Shown here piece after piece: positions 54,439 through 62,275 of a stretch of 64,000 nt of DNA. The DNA lies in the NCBI RefSeq assembly GCF_002741075.1, contig NZ_CP016634.1, positions 326,501 through 390,500 on the forward strand, given 5' to 3'. The position numbers and the translations under genes were made by a program. Source of the DNA: Pseudomonas putida (GTDB lineage Bacteria > Pseudomonadota > Gammaproteobacteria > Pseudomonadales > Pseudomonadaceae). Each line of letters opens with the position of its first letter. Position 1 is the first letter of the stretch. Below the pieces are notes generated by a model. The model worked only from the letters and a program-made list of their open reading frames with translations, made no database searches and was not told the origin of the DNA.

Positions 54439-56181
54439 TCAGGTCGGTGCCCGGCTATGGGGAAAGAGCAGGTCGATGAAGCGCTCGGCGGTGGGTTGCG
54501 GTTCGTGATTGGCCAGGCCGACCCGCTCATTGGCTTCGATGATCACGTAATCCGGGTGCTCGGCATCGCGCACCATCAGGTCCAGGCCCACCACGGGGAT
54601 GTCCAGCGCGCGCGCGGCACGTACCGCCGCATCGGCCAGTACGGGGTGTAGGCGTTCGGTCACATCCTCGAGCGTGCCACCGGTGTGTAGGTTGGCGGTG
54701 CGGCGCACGGCAAGGCGCTGCCCTGCCGGCAACACACTGTCGTAGCTCAACCCCGCGCCGCGCAGAGTGCGTTCGGTTTCCTCGTCTATCGGGATACGGC
54801 TTTCGCCTCCAGTCGCGGCCTGGCGTCGACGGCTCTGAGCCTCGATCAAGTCCTTGATGTTGTGTTTGCCGTCGCCGATCACCTGGGCCGGGTGACGAAT
54901 CGCTGCTGCCACCACTTCGAAACCGATGACCACGATGCGCAGGTCGAGGCCTGGATGGAAGCTTTCCAGCAGGACCCGGCTGTCGAAGCGACGGGCTTGC
55001 TCGATGGCCTGGTCGATCTCCTCGACGCTCCCCAAATTAACCGCCACGCCCTGGCCCTGTTCACCGTCCACCGGCTTGACCACCACAGCGCCGTGCTCTT
55101 CAAGAAAAGCCTGGTTGTCGTTGGTGTTGCCGGCCAGCTGTTGCACGGGGACGCTCAAACCTGCGGCGTCCAGGACGTGCTGGGTGAGGCGTTTGTCCTG
55201 GCACAGCGTCATGCTTACGGCGCTGGTCAGGTCACTTAGCGATTCCCTGCAGCGGATCCGCCGTCCGCCCAGGCTCAGGGTGAACAGGTCTGCACTGGCA
55301 TCGTCGACCTGCACGTCAATGCCACGCCGATAGGCTTCGTCGACGATCAGGCGGGCGTAAGGGTTGAGCGACGCCTCTGGGCCGGGGCCGAGGAACAGCG
55401 TCTGGTTGATGCCATTCTTGCGCTTGACCGCGAAGGTCGGCAGGTTGCGAAAGCCCAGCTTCTTGTAAAGACGCTTGGCCTGGCGATTGTCGTGCAGCAC
55501 CGACAGATCCAGGTAGGCCAGGCCGCGGCTCATGAAGTGCTCGACCAGGTGACGCACCAGCACTTCACCGACGCCTGGACGGGTGCACTGCGGGTCGACG
55601 GCCAGGCACCACAGGCTACTGCCATGCTCGGGGTCATCGAAGGCCTTGCTGTGGTTCAGGCCCATGACGCTGCCGATCACCGTGCCGGTCTCTTCATCCT
55701 CGGCCAGCCAGTACACCGGGCCTCCCAGGTGATGAGGGGTAAGTAGCTCGGGATTGACCGGCAGCATGCCACGCCCCTGGTAGAGGGCGTTGATGGCGTG
55801 CCAGTCGGCGTCGGCCTGGGCCCGGCGAATGCGAAAGCCGCGGAACACCCGTTGCGCCGGACGGTAGTCGGTGAACCACAGGCGCAGCGTGTCCGAAGGG
55901 TCGAGAAATAGCTGTTGCGGAGCCTGGGCCAGCACTTGCTGGGGGGCTGCCACATAGAGGGCGATGTCCCGTTCTCCTGGACGCTCGTCGAGCAGCGCCT
56001 CGGCGAGCAGGGTCGGGCCCGGGTAGGTATGGCCGATCAGCAGCCGGCCCCAGCCGCAATGAACGGCACGGGGTTGGCCGTGGGGTTCGCTGCCATCACC
56101 GGCCAACTGTGCTTGCAGGCGCTCGTAGGAGGGTGCTTGCCCGCGAAGCAGGCGCTGGCCGTAGGCTGTTTGCGCTTTCAT
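54439..56181 (-). CDS. ngs: N-acetylglutaminylglutamine synthetase (GNAT plus ATP-grasp fusion)
   Basis: 580-residue two-domain enzyme. The N-terminal half has a GNAT acetyltransferase fold (VIGSVMGLNHS, LAVDPQCTRPGVGEVLVRHLVEHF). The C-terminal half is an ATP-grasp ligase (VVVKPVDGEQGQGVAVNLG, LLESFHPGLDLRIVVIGFEVV, IEANERVGLANH). It makes N-acetylglutaminylglutamine from two glutamines, acetyl-CoA and ATP. Three bases downstream of the amidotransferase stop; middle gene of the operon. Confidence 0.9.
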   Translation of the reverse strand: MKAQTAYGQRLLRGQAPSYERLQAQLAGDGSEPHGQPRAVHCGWGRLLIGHTYPGPTLLAEALLDERPGERDIALYVAAPQQVLAQAPQQLFLDPSDTLRLWFTDYRPAQRVFRGFRIRRAQADADWHAINALYQGRGMLPVNPELLTPHHLGGPVYWLAEDEETGTVIGSVMGLNHSKAFDDPEHGSSLWCLAVDPQCTRPGVGEVLVRHLVEHFMSRGLAYLDLSVLHDNRQAKRLYKKLGFRNLPTFAVKRKNGINQTLFLGPGPEASLNPYARLIVDEAYRRGIDVQVDDASADLFTLSLGGRRIRCRESLSDLTSAVSMTLCQDKRLTQHVLDAAGLSVPVQQLAGNTNDNQAFLEEHGAVVVKPVDGEQGQGVAVNLGSVEEIDQAIEQARRFDSRVLLESFHPGLDLRIVVIGFEVVAAAIRHPAQVIGDGKHNIKDLIEAQSRRRQAATGGESRIPIDEETERTLRGAGLSYDSVLPAGQRLAVRRTANLHTGGTLEDVTERLHPVLADAAVRAARALDIPVVGLDLMVRDAEHPDYVIIEANERVGLANHEPQPTAERFIDLLFPHSRAPT

Positions 56182-56184
56182 CGG

Positions 56185-57972
56185 TCAGATTCCTTGTTCG
56201 CTGAGCCAGAGGTTCAGGGCAGCCAATTGCCACAGCTTCGAACCCCGCAGCGGCGTCAGTTGACCTTGAGGGTTGCTCAGCAGGCGATCGAGCATGGCCG
56301 GGTTGAACAGGCCTCGGTCCTGGCTCGGGTCGGTGAGCAGCTCACGGACCCAGCCCAAGGTGGCGCCTTGCAGGTGCTTGAGACCCGGCACCGGGAAATA
56401 CCCCTTCTTGCGGTCGATCACCTCATGGGGAATCACTCGACGTGCGGCCGCCTTGAGCACCTGCTTGCCACCGTCGGGCAACTTGAAGCGGGCCGGGATA
56501 CGCGCCGACAGTTCCGCCAGGCGGTAATCGAGAAACGGCGTGCGCGCTTCCAGGCCCCAGGCCATGGTCATGTTGTCGACGCGTTTGACGGGGTCGTCCA
56601 CCAGCATCACGGTACTGTCCAGACGCAGGGCTTTGTCTACCGCCTCGCTGGCCCCAGGACGGGCGAAATGCTCGCGGACGAACTCGCCGGCCGCGTCGCT
56701 TTCCAGGAGCCAGGGCGCCTGGACAGTATCGCGGTATTCGGCATGGTCGCGGTCGAAGAAGGCCGCGCGATACGCCTCATAGGCATCGTCGGCGCCATCG
56801 ACCTGCGGGTACCAGTGATAGCCGGCGAACAGCTCGTCGGCGCCCTGACCGCTCTGCACGCCTTTGCAGTGCTTGGCCACCTCCCGCGAGAGCAGGTAGA
56901 AGGCGATGCAGTCGTGGCTGACCATCGGCTCGCTCATGGCGCGGAACGCCGCGGGCAGCTGTTCGATGATCTCGCGCTCGTCGATGCGCAACTGATGGTG
57001 GCGCGTACCGTAGTGACGGGCGATCAGGTCCGAATACTGAAACTCGTCACCCCGCTCGCCGCCGGCATCTTCGAAGCCGATGGAGAAGGTCGAGAGATCG
57101 TCCACGCCCACTTCGCGCAACAGGCCGACCAGCAGGCTCGAGTCGACACCGCCGGAGAGCAGCACGCCGACATCCACCGCCGCCCGTTGACGGATCGCCA
57201 CGGCATCGCGGGTGGCGTCGAGCACGCGTGTGGTCCAGTCCTCCAGGTCCAGGTGCTGCTCATCCGGACGAGGACCGTAGTGCAGTTGCCACCAAGTCTC
57301 TCGCTGCACCTCGCCGTGACGGTCGATACGCATCCAGGTACCGGGTTCGAGCTTCTGCACGTTGGCCAGCAGGGTACGAGGCGCGGGCACCACGGCGTGG
57401 AAGTTCAGGTAGTGGTTCAGCGCCACCGGATCGATCATCGGGTCGATATCACCGCCTTTGAGCAGCGCCGGGAGTGTGGAGGCGAAGCGTAGGCGCTCGC
57501 CGTTGCGCGACAGGTACAAGGGTTTGACGCCCAGGCGGTCGCGGGCCAGGAACAGGCGCTGGGCGTCGCGTTCCCAGATGGCCAGGGCGAACATGCCGTT
57601 GAGCTTGGGAAGCAAGGCTGCGCCCCAGGCGTGATAGCCCTTGAGCAGCACTTCGGTGTCGCCGTCGGAATAGAAGCTGTAGCCCAGGGCTTTGAGCTCT
57701 TCACGCAGTTCGGGGTAGTTGTAGATGGCACCGTTGAACACCATCGACAGGCCCAGGGTATTGTCGACCATGGGCTGGGCCGAGCCGTCGGACAGGTCCA
57801 TGATTTTCAGGCGCCGGTGGCCGAGGGCGATCGGGCCTTGGCTATGAAAGCCCCAGGCGTCGGGGCCGCGAGGCGCCAGGTGGTGGGTGATGCGCTCCAC
57901 CGCGGCGAGGTCCGCCGGGCGAGGGGCTTGGTCGATGGGGGTGAAACGTAACTCTCCTGCTAATCCGCACAT
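56185..57972 (-). CDS. asnO: N-acetylglutaminylglutamine amidotransferase (asparagine-synthetase-like)
   Basis: 595-residue class II glutamine amidotransferase that amidates N-acetylglutaminylglutamine to the osmoprotectant NAGGN. The catalytic Cys is residue 2 (MCGLAGELRF). The glutaminase domain (1-200) has LAPRGPDAWGFHSQG and MVFNGAIYNYPEL; the synthetase domain has the ATP pyrophosphatase loop VLLSGGVDSSLLVG and GQGADELFAGYHW. First gene of the NAGGN operon. Its ATG 57972 lies 36 bases from the prophage integrase stop, and AAGG is 12 bases upstream, a poorly spaced ribosome site. Confidence 0.9.
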   Translation of the reverse strand: MCGLAGELRFTPIDQAPRPADLAAVERITHHLAPRGPDAWGFHSQGPIALGHRRLKIMDLSDGSAQPMVDNTLGLSMVFNGAIYNYPELREELKALGYSFYSDGDTEVLLKGYHAWGAALLPKLNGMFALAIWERDAQRLFLARDRLGVKPLYLSRNGERLRFASTLPALLKGGDIDPMIDPVALNHYLNFHAVVPAPRTLLANVQKLEPGTWMRIDRHGEVQRETWWQLHYGPRPDEQHLDLEDWTTRVLDATRDAVAIRQRAAVDVGVLLSGGVDSSLLVGLLREVGVDDLSTFSIGFEDAGGERGDEFQYSDLIARHYGTRHHQLRIDEREIIEQLPAAFRAMSEPMVSHDCIAFYLLSREVAKHCKGVQSGQGADELFAGYHWYPQVDGADDAYEAYRAAFFDRDHAEYRDTVQAPWLLESDAAGEFVREHFARPGASEAVDKALRLDSTVMLVDDPVKRVDNMTMAWGLEARTPFLDYRLAELSARIPARFKLPDGGKQVLKAAARRVIPHEVIDRKKGYFPVPGLKHLQGATLGWVRELLTDPSQDRGLFNPAMLDRLLSNPQGQLTPLRGSKLWQLAALNLWLSEQGI

Positions 57973-58008
57973 GTAACGTAAACCTTTTGGGTTTCGGCAC
58001 TCTTGGCG
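57973..58008. other. Probable prophage end (attL region)
   Basis: 36 bases between the asnO start and the integrase stop contain AAACC-TTTTG-GGTTT, an inverted repeat. The other attachment site lies outside the window, so the core cannot be matched. Called from gene arrangement only. Confidence 0.4.
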
Positions 58009-59199
58009 TTACTGGCTATCAGCTCGTACCACTTTCGTACCACTCTCCAGCGCTTTCAGCTTATCAAGCTCGGCCCAATCGTTCGGCGAGTTGATCCACT
58101 TGGCGTATGTGGAAAGCAGCACTTGCACGCTGTGCCCAAGTTGCGCGGCAATGAATGCCGGGTTCATGCCGGCCATCAAGCACATGGTTGCGTACGTGTG
58201 GCGCGTGTCGTACATCCTGCGGCGCCTGATCCCAAGCTTCCGCAACGCAGCCTCCCAGTAGCGTTTCTGGCTCGTCTCGGAGCGAATGAACATCTCCGAT
58301 CTTTCGCCTGTACCACTCGGTGCGAACACATAATCGGATCGCGCCTCGGTGAGTGGCCTGGCTTTTTCGAGTGCATGGAGTGCGCGATCGTTCAATAAAA
58401 CTTTCCGGGTGCGCTTGGTCTTGGTTCGGTCCTGGATCAATCCGCGGATCTGAATCCTGCACACGTTGGCGGTTTTCCCGCGCTTGTCGATCTCGCTCCA
58501 GCGCAGAGCCATCACCTCTCCGGGTCGCATTCCGGTGTAGAAGCAGAACTCGAAATAGGCGGCATAGATCGTGGTCAGGCCGCTGGTCGTCTTGTATAGC
58601 TGGTCAATGATCAGGTCCGCTTCCTCCTTGAGGAAAGGATCGACCTCGCGCTTGGGCACCTTCGCGCCGGGGATGGACAGGGCAGGGTTGCGGGTGATCA
58701 GCTCGTCGGCCACGGCCTGCTGCAGAATCGACACCAGCAGCCTCACCACACCCTTGCGTCGGATGGCTGAGGTCCACTCGATTTCGTTCATGATTTTGCG
58801 CAGCCTGACCGACGTGATGGCGTCGATTGGCGTCTCCGCCAGGTACGGAATCCAGTACACCTGCAGGGCCGATCTGTAGTTCCGGCGAGTGCCGTCAACG
58901 ATCTGCAAGCTGTTTAGCCAGTCCTGGGCGTAGTCGAAGAAGATCGGAGCGACCTTGTCCTGCACCGCCACGCTGCGGGTGTTGGGGAACAGCTCGGCGT
59001 ACTTCTCTGCTGTCAGGGCGCCGAGCTTATCCAGGCCTTTTACTTGAGCACGTAGACTCGCTGCTGCTGCGATCCCTTTCGCGGTCTGAGGGAGGGGGAG
59101 CGTCTCGCAGCACCGCTTCTTGTTCCAGGTGAAGCGAATTCGGATTGAGCGCCCGACAAGCTCGACTCCGGCCGGCAGGTCCACAGGCTTTCGATCCAT
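58009..59199 (-). CDS. int: Phage/island integrase (tyrosine recombinase)
   Basis: 396-residue tyrosine recombinase with an N-terminal arm-binding domain (IRIRFTWNKKRCCETLPL), a core-binding domain (about 90-180) and a catalytic domain with TGMRPGEVMALRW (first Arg), YDTRHTYATM (His-Arg region) and LLSTYAKW (nucleophile Tyr). It integrates and excises the element at the left boundary. Its stop is next to asnO, so the attachment core is probably at 57973-58010. AAGGAGATATGACGA before the ATG is a strong ribosome site embedded in the excisionase frame. Confidence 0.92.
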   Translation of the reverse strand: MDRKPVDLPAGVELVGRSIRIRFTWNKKRCCETLPLPQTAKGIAAAASLRAQVKGLDKLGALTAEKYAELFPNTRSVAVQDKVAPIFFDYAQDWLNSLQIVDGTRRNYRSALQVYWIPYLAETPIDAITSVRLRKIMNEIEWTSAIRRKGVVRLLVSILQQAVADELITRNPALSIPGAKVPKREVDPFLKEEADLIIDQLYKTTSGLTTIYAAYFEFCFYTGMRPGEVMALRWSEIDKRGKTANVCRIQIRGLIQDRTKTKRTRKVLLNDRALHALEKARPLTEARSDYVFAPSGTGERSEMFIRSETSQKRYWEAALRKLGIRRRRMYDTRHTYATMCLMAGMNPAFIAAQLGHSVQVLLSTYAKWINSPNDWAELDKLKALESGTKVVRADSQ

Positions 59200-59384
59200 T
59201 CGTCATATCTCCTTTTGCTGTACATGATCCTGCCGTTGATCTTCATCCACACCCAGTTGGGGATGATGCCTTTCTCGCGCTTGCGTTGAAGCGCCTTCGC
59301 TGTACACCCCACCAACTCAGCCATGCGCTTCTCGGTGACCTTGTCGTGCACATGGTCTTCGGGCAGATTCTCTGCTGCTGCCAT
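59040..59384 (-). CDS. xis: Excisionase-like DNA-binding protein overlapping int
   Basis: 114-residue small basic protein. The N-terminal 62 residues form a winged-helix excisionase pattern (VTEKRMAELVGCTAKALQRKRE, NGRIMYSKRRYDEWIESLW). The remaining 52 residues are encoded in the same DNA as the integrase start, in another frame, a 160-base overlap. AGGAGG sits 7 bases before the ATG. Excisionase role is inferred from position and fold. Confidence 0.75.
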   Translation of the reverse strand: MAAAENLPEDHVHDKVTEKRMAELVGCTAKALQRKREKGIIPNWVWMKINGRIMYSKRRYDEWIESLWTCRPESSLSGAQSEFASPGTRSGAARRSPSLRPRKGSQQQRVYVLK

Positions 59385-59386
59385 CT

Positions 59387-60160
59387 CTATTCCTCCTGAC
59401 GTGTCAGGTTTTGGTTGTCGCGCTGATCTGTCACGTCAGCAACGGCCAGCGCTGCTAGCTCAGCCACCAAGGCATCTGCACGCCCATAGAACTTGCCCGC
59501 GTCTTCGTTCACGAACCGTTCGAGCACAGTGGCCACCGCCTGCTGATTGGCCAGGCCGCGCAAATCGGCGGCGGGTATGGCCGTGTCGGTCGATGGCTCA
59601 TGCACGAAAGCCTCTTGGCTGATCAGCAGGGTGCGCACCGGGCGAATACCCTTGGTCTTGCTGGCCCAGTTGGTAGTCGGTGTGCACCAGGGCAACATGT
59701 GCAGGCACCAGGAACTGCCGGCGGCGTTCTGCGTGCTGGACCAGTACTCCATGTGCGTGAAGGCCTGGGCTGGCCCGCCAGCACGAAGTGCACTGTAGTA
59801 GCGGCCCCAGTCAGGCAGTTGGAGCAGGTTCGCCCGCATGACCTGCAGCTGCTCGATGCTCGGCAGGTGCCATCCGCGCTGGCCACGGATGGTCATCGCC
59901 AGCACCTTGCGTGCAATAGCACTGCCGGCTTCGGCCATGGCGCGGGTGTTTGCCATGCCGTCATGGAAGGACAGGGCGTCGCGGACGTTCACGCGCGGGC
60001 CGGGTTGCTCCCACCACTGAGCCAGGACTTCGAACTCACGACCGGAGTCGATGATGGCGTGCTCGGCACCGTCGAAGAAGATCCGGCCAGCGAAGAAGCC
60101 GCCGCTCAAGGGCTGTCCGATGGCGGGGAGGGCGACCGGGTTGATTGCTCGGCGCTTCAT
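59387..60160 (-). CDS. Phage DUF1566/Lcl-type domain protein A
   Basis: 257-residue protein (start ATG 60160, ATGA overlap with the next upstream gene). The central region carries the DUF1566/C-type-lectin-like motifs INVRDALSFHDGMANTRAM-type, GQRGWHLPSIEQLQVM, EYWSSTQNAAGSSWCLHM and IRPVRTLLI. A helical tail (about 190-257) follows. Such proteins are common beside prophage integrases in pseudomonads; binding or display roles have been proposed but this one is uncharacterised. It shares its domain with the protein at 61638-62228. Confidence 0.7.
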   Translation of the reverse strand: MKRRAINPVALPAIGQPLSGGFFAGRIFFDGAEHAIIDSGREFEVLAQWWEQPGPRVNVRDALSFHDGMANTRAMAEAGSAIARKVLAMTIRGQRGWHLPSIEQLQVMRANLLQLPDWGRYYSALRAGGPAQAFTHMEYWSSTQNAAGSSWCLHMLPWCTPTTNWASKTKGIRPVRTLLISQEAFVHEPSTDTAIPAADLRGLANQQAVATVLERFVNEDAGKFYGRADALVAELAALAVADVTDQRDNQNLTRQEE

Positions 60161-60555
60161 CTCAGAATGTCCTCGACTGGTACGAACTTTCCGGTTCGAC
60201 GATTGATGTCCTTGCACTTGGCTAGGGCGAGCAGATGGCACTGGTGGCAACAGGCGTCCGGTGCTGCTGCCTTGATCGCCTTGGCCGTTCTGAGGCCGTA
60301 GGTGCCGCATGTGCACCGCACCACCCATCGAGCGAGCACTTCAGCGGATATCCCGACAACAGTGAGCCTGCCGAGCTTCGTGCCTGTCAGGTCCGTGAAA
60401 CAGGGCTGGCAGGCCTCCGATTTAGAAACCGGCCTAGTTGGCAAAGGCAGGAACGAGTTGACGGCTCCGTCACTCATCTTGAACTCGTAGCTGTCAGCAG
60501 CCCCGACCACGCGAGCCGCCAAGCGATTTACTGGCCGTTCATGTCCAGGCTTCAT
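60157..60555 (-). CDS. Phage protein with Cys-rich zinc-finger-like segments
   Basis: 132-residue protein (start ATG 60555). Cys pairs occur in EACQPCFTDLTGTKLGRL, RCTCGTYGLR and DACCHQCHLLA, enough to hold one or two zinc ions. ATGA overlaps with both neighbours (4 bases with the DUF1566 gene and with the 47-aa gene), so it is part of a tightly coupled phage operon. No further function recognised. Confidence 0.7.
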   Translation of the reverse strand: MKPGHERPVNRLAARVVGAADSYEFKMSDGAVNSFLPLPTRPVSKSEACQPCFTDLTGTKLGRLTVVGISAEVLARWVVRCTCGTYGLRTAKAIKAAAPDACCHQCHLLALAKCKDINRRTGKFVPVEDILR

Positions 60556-60695
60556 GGCAGCCCCCGAAAGTGGTCGGCCAGCACCCGGCGCCCGTCCAGG
60601 CCGCAAGCGGAAGACAGGTCGAGCACCTGGCCAAAGGTGGTTTCACGATGCTGCAGGGCATCCCACAGCAGCAAGAGCAGGCCGGCCTGTGTCAT
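60552..60695 (-). CDS. Tiny phage ORF (47 aa) coupled to its neighbours
   Basis: Start ATG 60695 overlaps the stop of the upstream gene (ATGA), and its stop overlaps the ATG at 60555 (ATGA). Sequence starts MTQAGLLLLLWDALQHRET and ends LADHFRGLP. Double four-base overlaps are strong evidence it is translated. Function unknown. Confidence 0.7.
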   Translation of the reverse strand: MTQAGLLLLLWDALQHRETTFGQVLDLSSACGLDGRRVLADHFRGLP

Positions 60696-61351
60696 GGCTG
60701 CTGCTCCTGTACCACCTGCTGCTCCAGCGCCTCCAGACGCAGGGCCGTGTCGACCTCGCGGTCCAGCTCTTCATCACAGAACCATTTGTTTCCGCGCACC
60801 ACCAGCAGGTCGTGGTCAGGATCGTTGAGACGCTCGCGGTCTCGCAGATAGCGGTACCGGCGTGCATCGGCAGCCATCTGAACGTGCTCGTCGATGTTGA
60901 ACATCGCGACAGGCTGTTCCCGTACTGCCACCGCTGGCGCCAGCGCCTCCATCAGCGGCCATATGGCATCCAGAGCCTCATCGAACTGCTCCCACATTTC
61001 TTCGCTTGGGTCGCCGCCGTGATCGCAGACCGCGCGCAAGCCGCCGACCTTGACGTTGATCAGGCGCAGCAGGTCGTACATCTCCCGGGCGTGAGCAACC
61101 AGCAGCGGATGCATGCCCAGGGCGCGTTCGCAGTACTCCATGGCGTGGCCGTGCTCTTCACGCTCCATGCCCATGTCGAATGCTTTCTGCTCAAGGTAGG
61201 CCAGCATGTCGCCCGCGCTGACACCGGCGATCACTGCTGTGAACCCTTCCGCCTGGAACTCATCGCCAAGCTTCAGGAAGGGCAGGATAGGGGCCAGTGA
61301 GCCGCCATCTACTGGGCGCAGCACCAAGGTGATCTTTTCAGGCGTTTGCAT
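60692..61351 (-). CDS. Phage protein of unknown function (219 aa)
   Basis: Start ATG 61351 (MQTPEKITLVLRPVD). Acidic, mostly helical, with HPLLVAHAREMYDLLRLINV in the middle and a C-terminal RRYRYLRDRERLNDPD. The start lies inside the end of the Arc-type gene (14-base overlap); the stop overlaps the next gene. No family recognised. Confidence 0.68.
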   Translation of the reverse strand: MQTPEKITLVLRPVDGGSLAPILPFLKLGDEFQAEGFTAVIAGVSAGDMLAYLEQKAFDMGMEREEHGHAMEYCERALGMHPLLVAHAREMYDLLRLINVKVGGLRAVCDHGGDPSEEMWEQFDEALDAIWPLMEALAPAVAVREQPVAMFNIDEHVQMAADARRYRYLRDRERLNDPDHDLLVVRGNKWFCDEELDREVDTALRLEALEQQVVQEQQP

Positions 61352-61565
61352 GTGGAACTCCCTTGGCTTCTGCTGCCTGGGCGAGCGCATCAAGAAGGGC
61401 ATTGGCACGGGCGCGGCCATCCAGTTCATTGCGGATCGCGGTAACGATGAGTGAGTTCATCAAGCGATCATCTGCGTCGGCTGCCGCTGCCACCTGGTCG
61501 CGCATGCCGTCGGGGAGGCGAACCACAAATTTGTCGGCGGTACGGCTGTCGTATTCAAAAGCCAT
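61338..61565 (-). CDS. Arc-family ribbon-helix-helix DNA-binding protein
   Basis: 75-residue protein: DKFVVRLPDGMRDQVAAAADADDRLMNSLIVTAIRNEL is the Arc/MetJ ribbon-helix-helix pattern. AAGGAGA is 6 bases before the ATG at 61565. Such proteins control phage promoters. It heads a run of overlapping phage genes. Confidence 0.85.
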   Translation of the reverse strand: MAFEYDSRTADKFVVRLPDGMRDQVAAAADADDRLMNSLIVTAIRNELDGRARANALLDALAQAAEAKGVPHANA

Positions 61566-61637
61566 GGCGTGTCTCCTTCGAGATTGTCTGGTCCTGACCG
61601 CCGGGCGTGCGCCCAGCGGAAGAAATGAAGAACTGAA

Positions 61638-62228
61638 TTACTGAAGAATTCTGCGGACGGGGCGGACGAGAAACTCGTTGCTCTTGTGGCTGTCGTAGAG
61701 CCAGCCACCCTCAAAGTCCACGAAGTAGGCGTTGTGGGCGGAGCGCTGCGAACTCGACACGTACCAGGCCTTCTCGAACGAGTCAGGCAGGTACAGATAG
61801 CTGTGGTGCAGCTCGCCAATGGCAGGCAGATAGAAGTCGTTGTGGCCGTCGCAGGTGAAGGTGTATGCCGCATCTGCAGCCGGGTGCGAGCCGTCGCGAT
61901 TGACCAGAATGGCGGTGTTGGCGCGGCCGTCGATCTGGTTGGCGGCCTCGACCTCGGTGCCGTACTCGCCATAGGCGTGCTTGCCTACGTCCTGGGCCGC
62001 GAAGATCAGGTGGCACAGGCCCTCGGGGTAAAGGCGCAGGCCGCCGTAGATGCCGCCCTGGCCGGGCCAGTATTCGCCGATGGCTGGCGGGGTGAGCTTT
62101 GTCCCGGCAGGCTGGGCTGCCAAGGCAGCAGCGAAATCAGCGATCGTTTCCTGGGCCAGGTCAGGCGTCGGGAGCGAAAGATTGAAGTTGATGGCGCCGA
62201 TGGCGATCAGTGGGGATTGCTGTTCCAT
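61638..62228 (-). CDS. Phage DUF1566/Lcl-type domain protein B
   Basis: 196-residue protein (start ATG 62228, MEQQSPLIAIG). It has the same domain as the 59387-60160 protein: DGRANTAILVNRDGSHP, NDFYLPAIGELHHSYLYL, AWYVSSSQRSAHNAYFVD, LVRPVRRILQ. The two diverge strongly outside these motifs. Function unknown; a ligand-binding C-type-lectin-like domain is a family-based guess. Confidence 0.7.
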   Translation of the reverse strand: MEQQSPLIAIGAINFNLSLPTPDLAQETIADFAAALAAQPAGTKLTPPAIGEYWPGQGGIYGGLRLYPEGLCHLIFAAQDVGKHAYGEYGTEVEAANQIDGRANTAILVNRDGSHPAADAAYTFTCDGHNDFYLPAIGELHHSYLYLPDSFEKAWYVSSSQRSAHNAYFVDFEGGWLYDSHKSNEFLVRPVRRILQ

Positions 62229-62275
62229 GGGGAATTCCTCTTTGATCGGGGCGACGGTGGTCGCCCCGCTACTGG

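Noticed and set aside
57976..57996. Inverted repeat AAACC...GGTTT read as an intrinsic terminator for int
   Set aside because: Only five-base AT-rich arms and no clear T run; more likely part of the attachment region or chance.
59387..62228. Diversity-generating retroelement based on the DUF1566 proteins
   Set aside because: No reverse transcriptase, template repeat or variable repeat found in the window.
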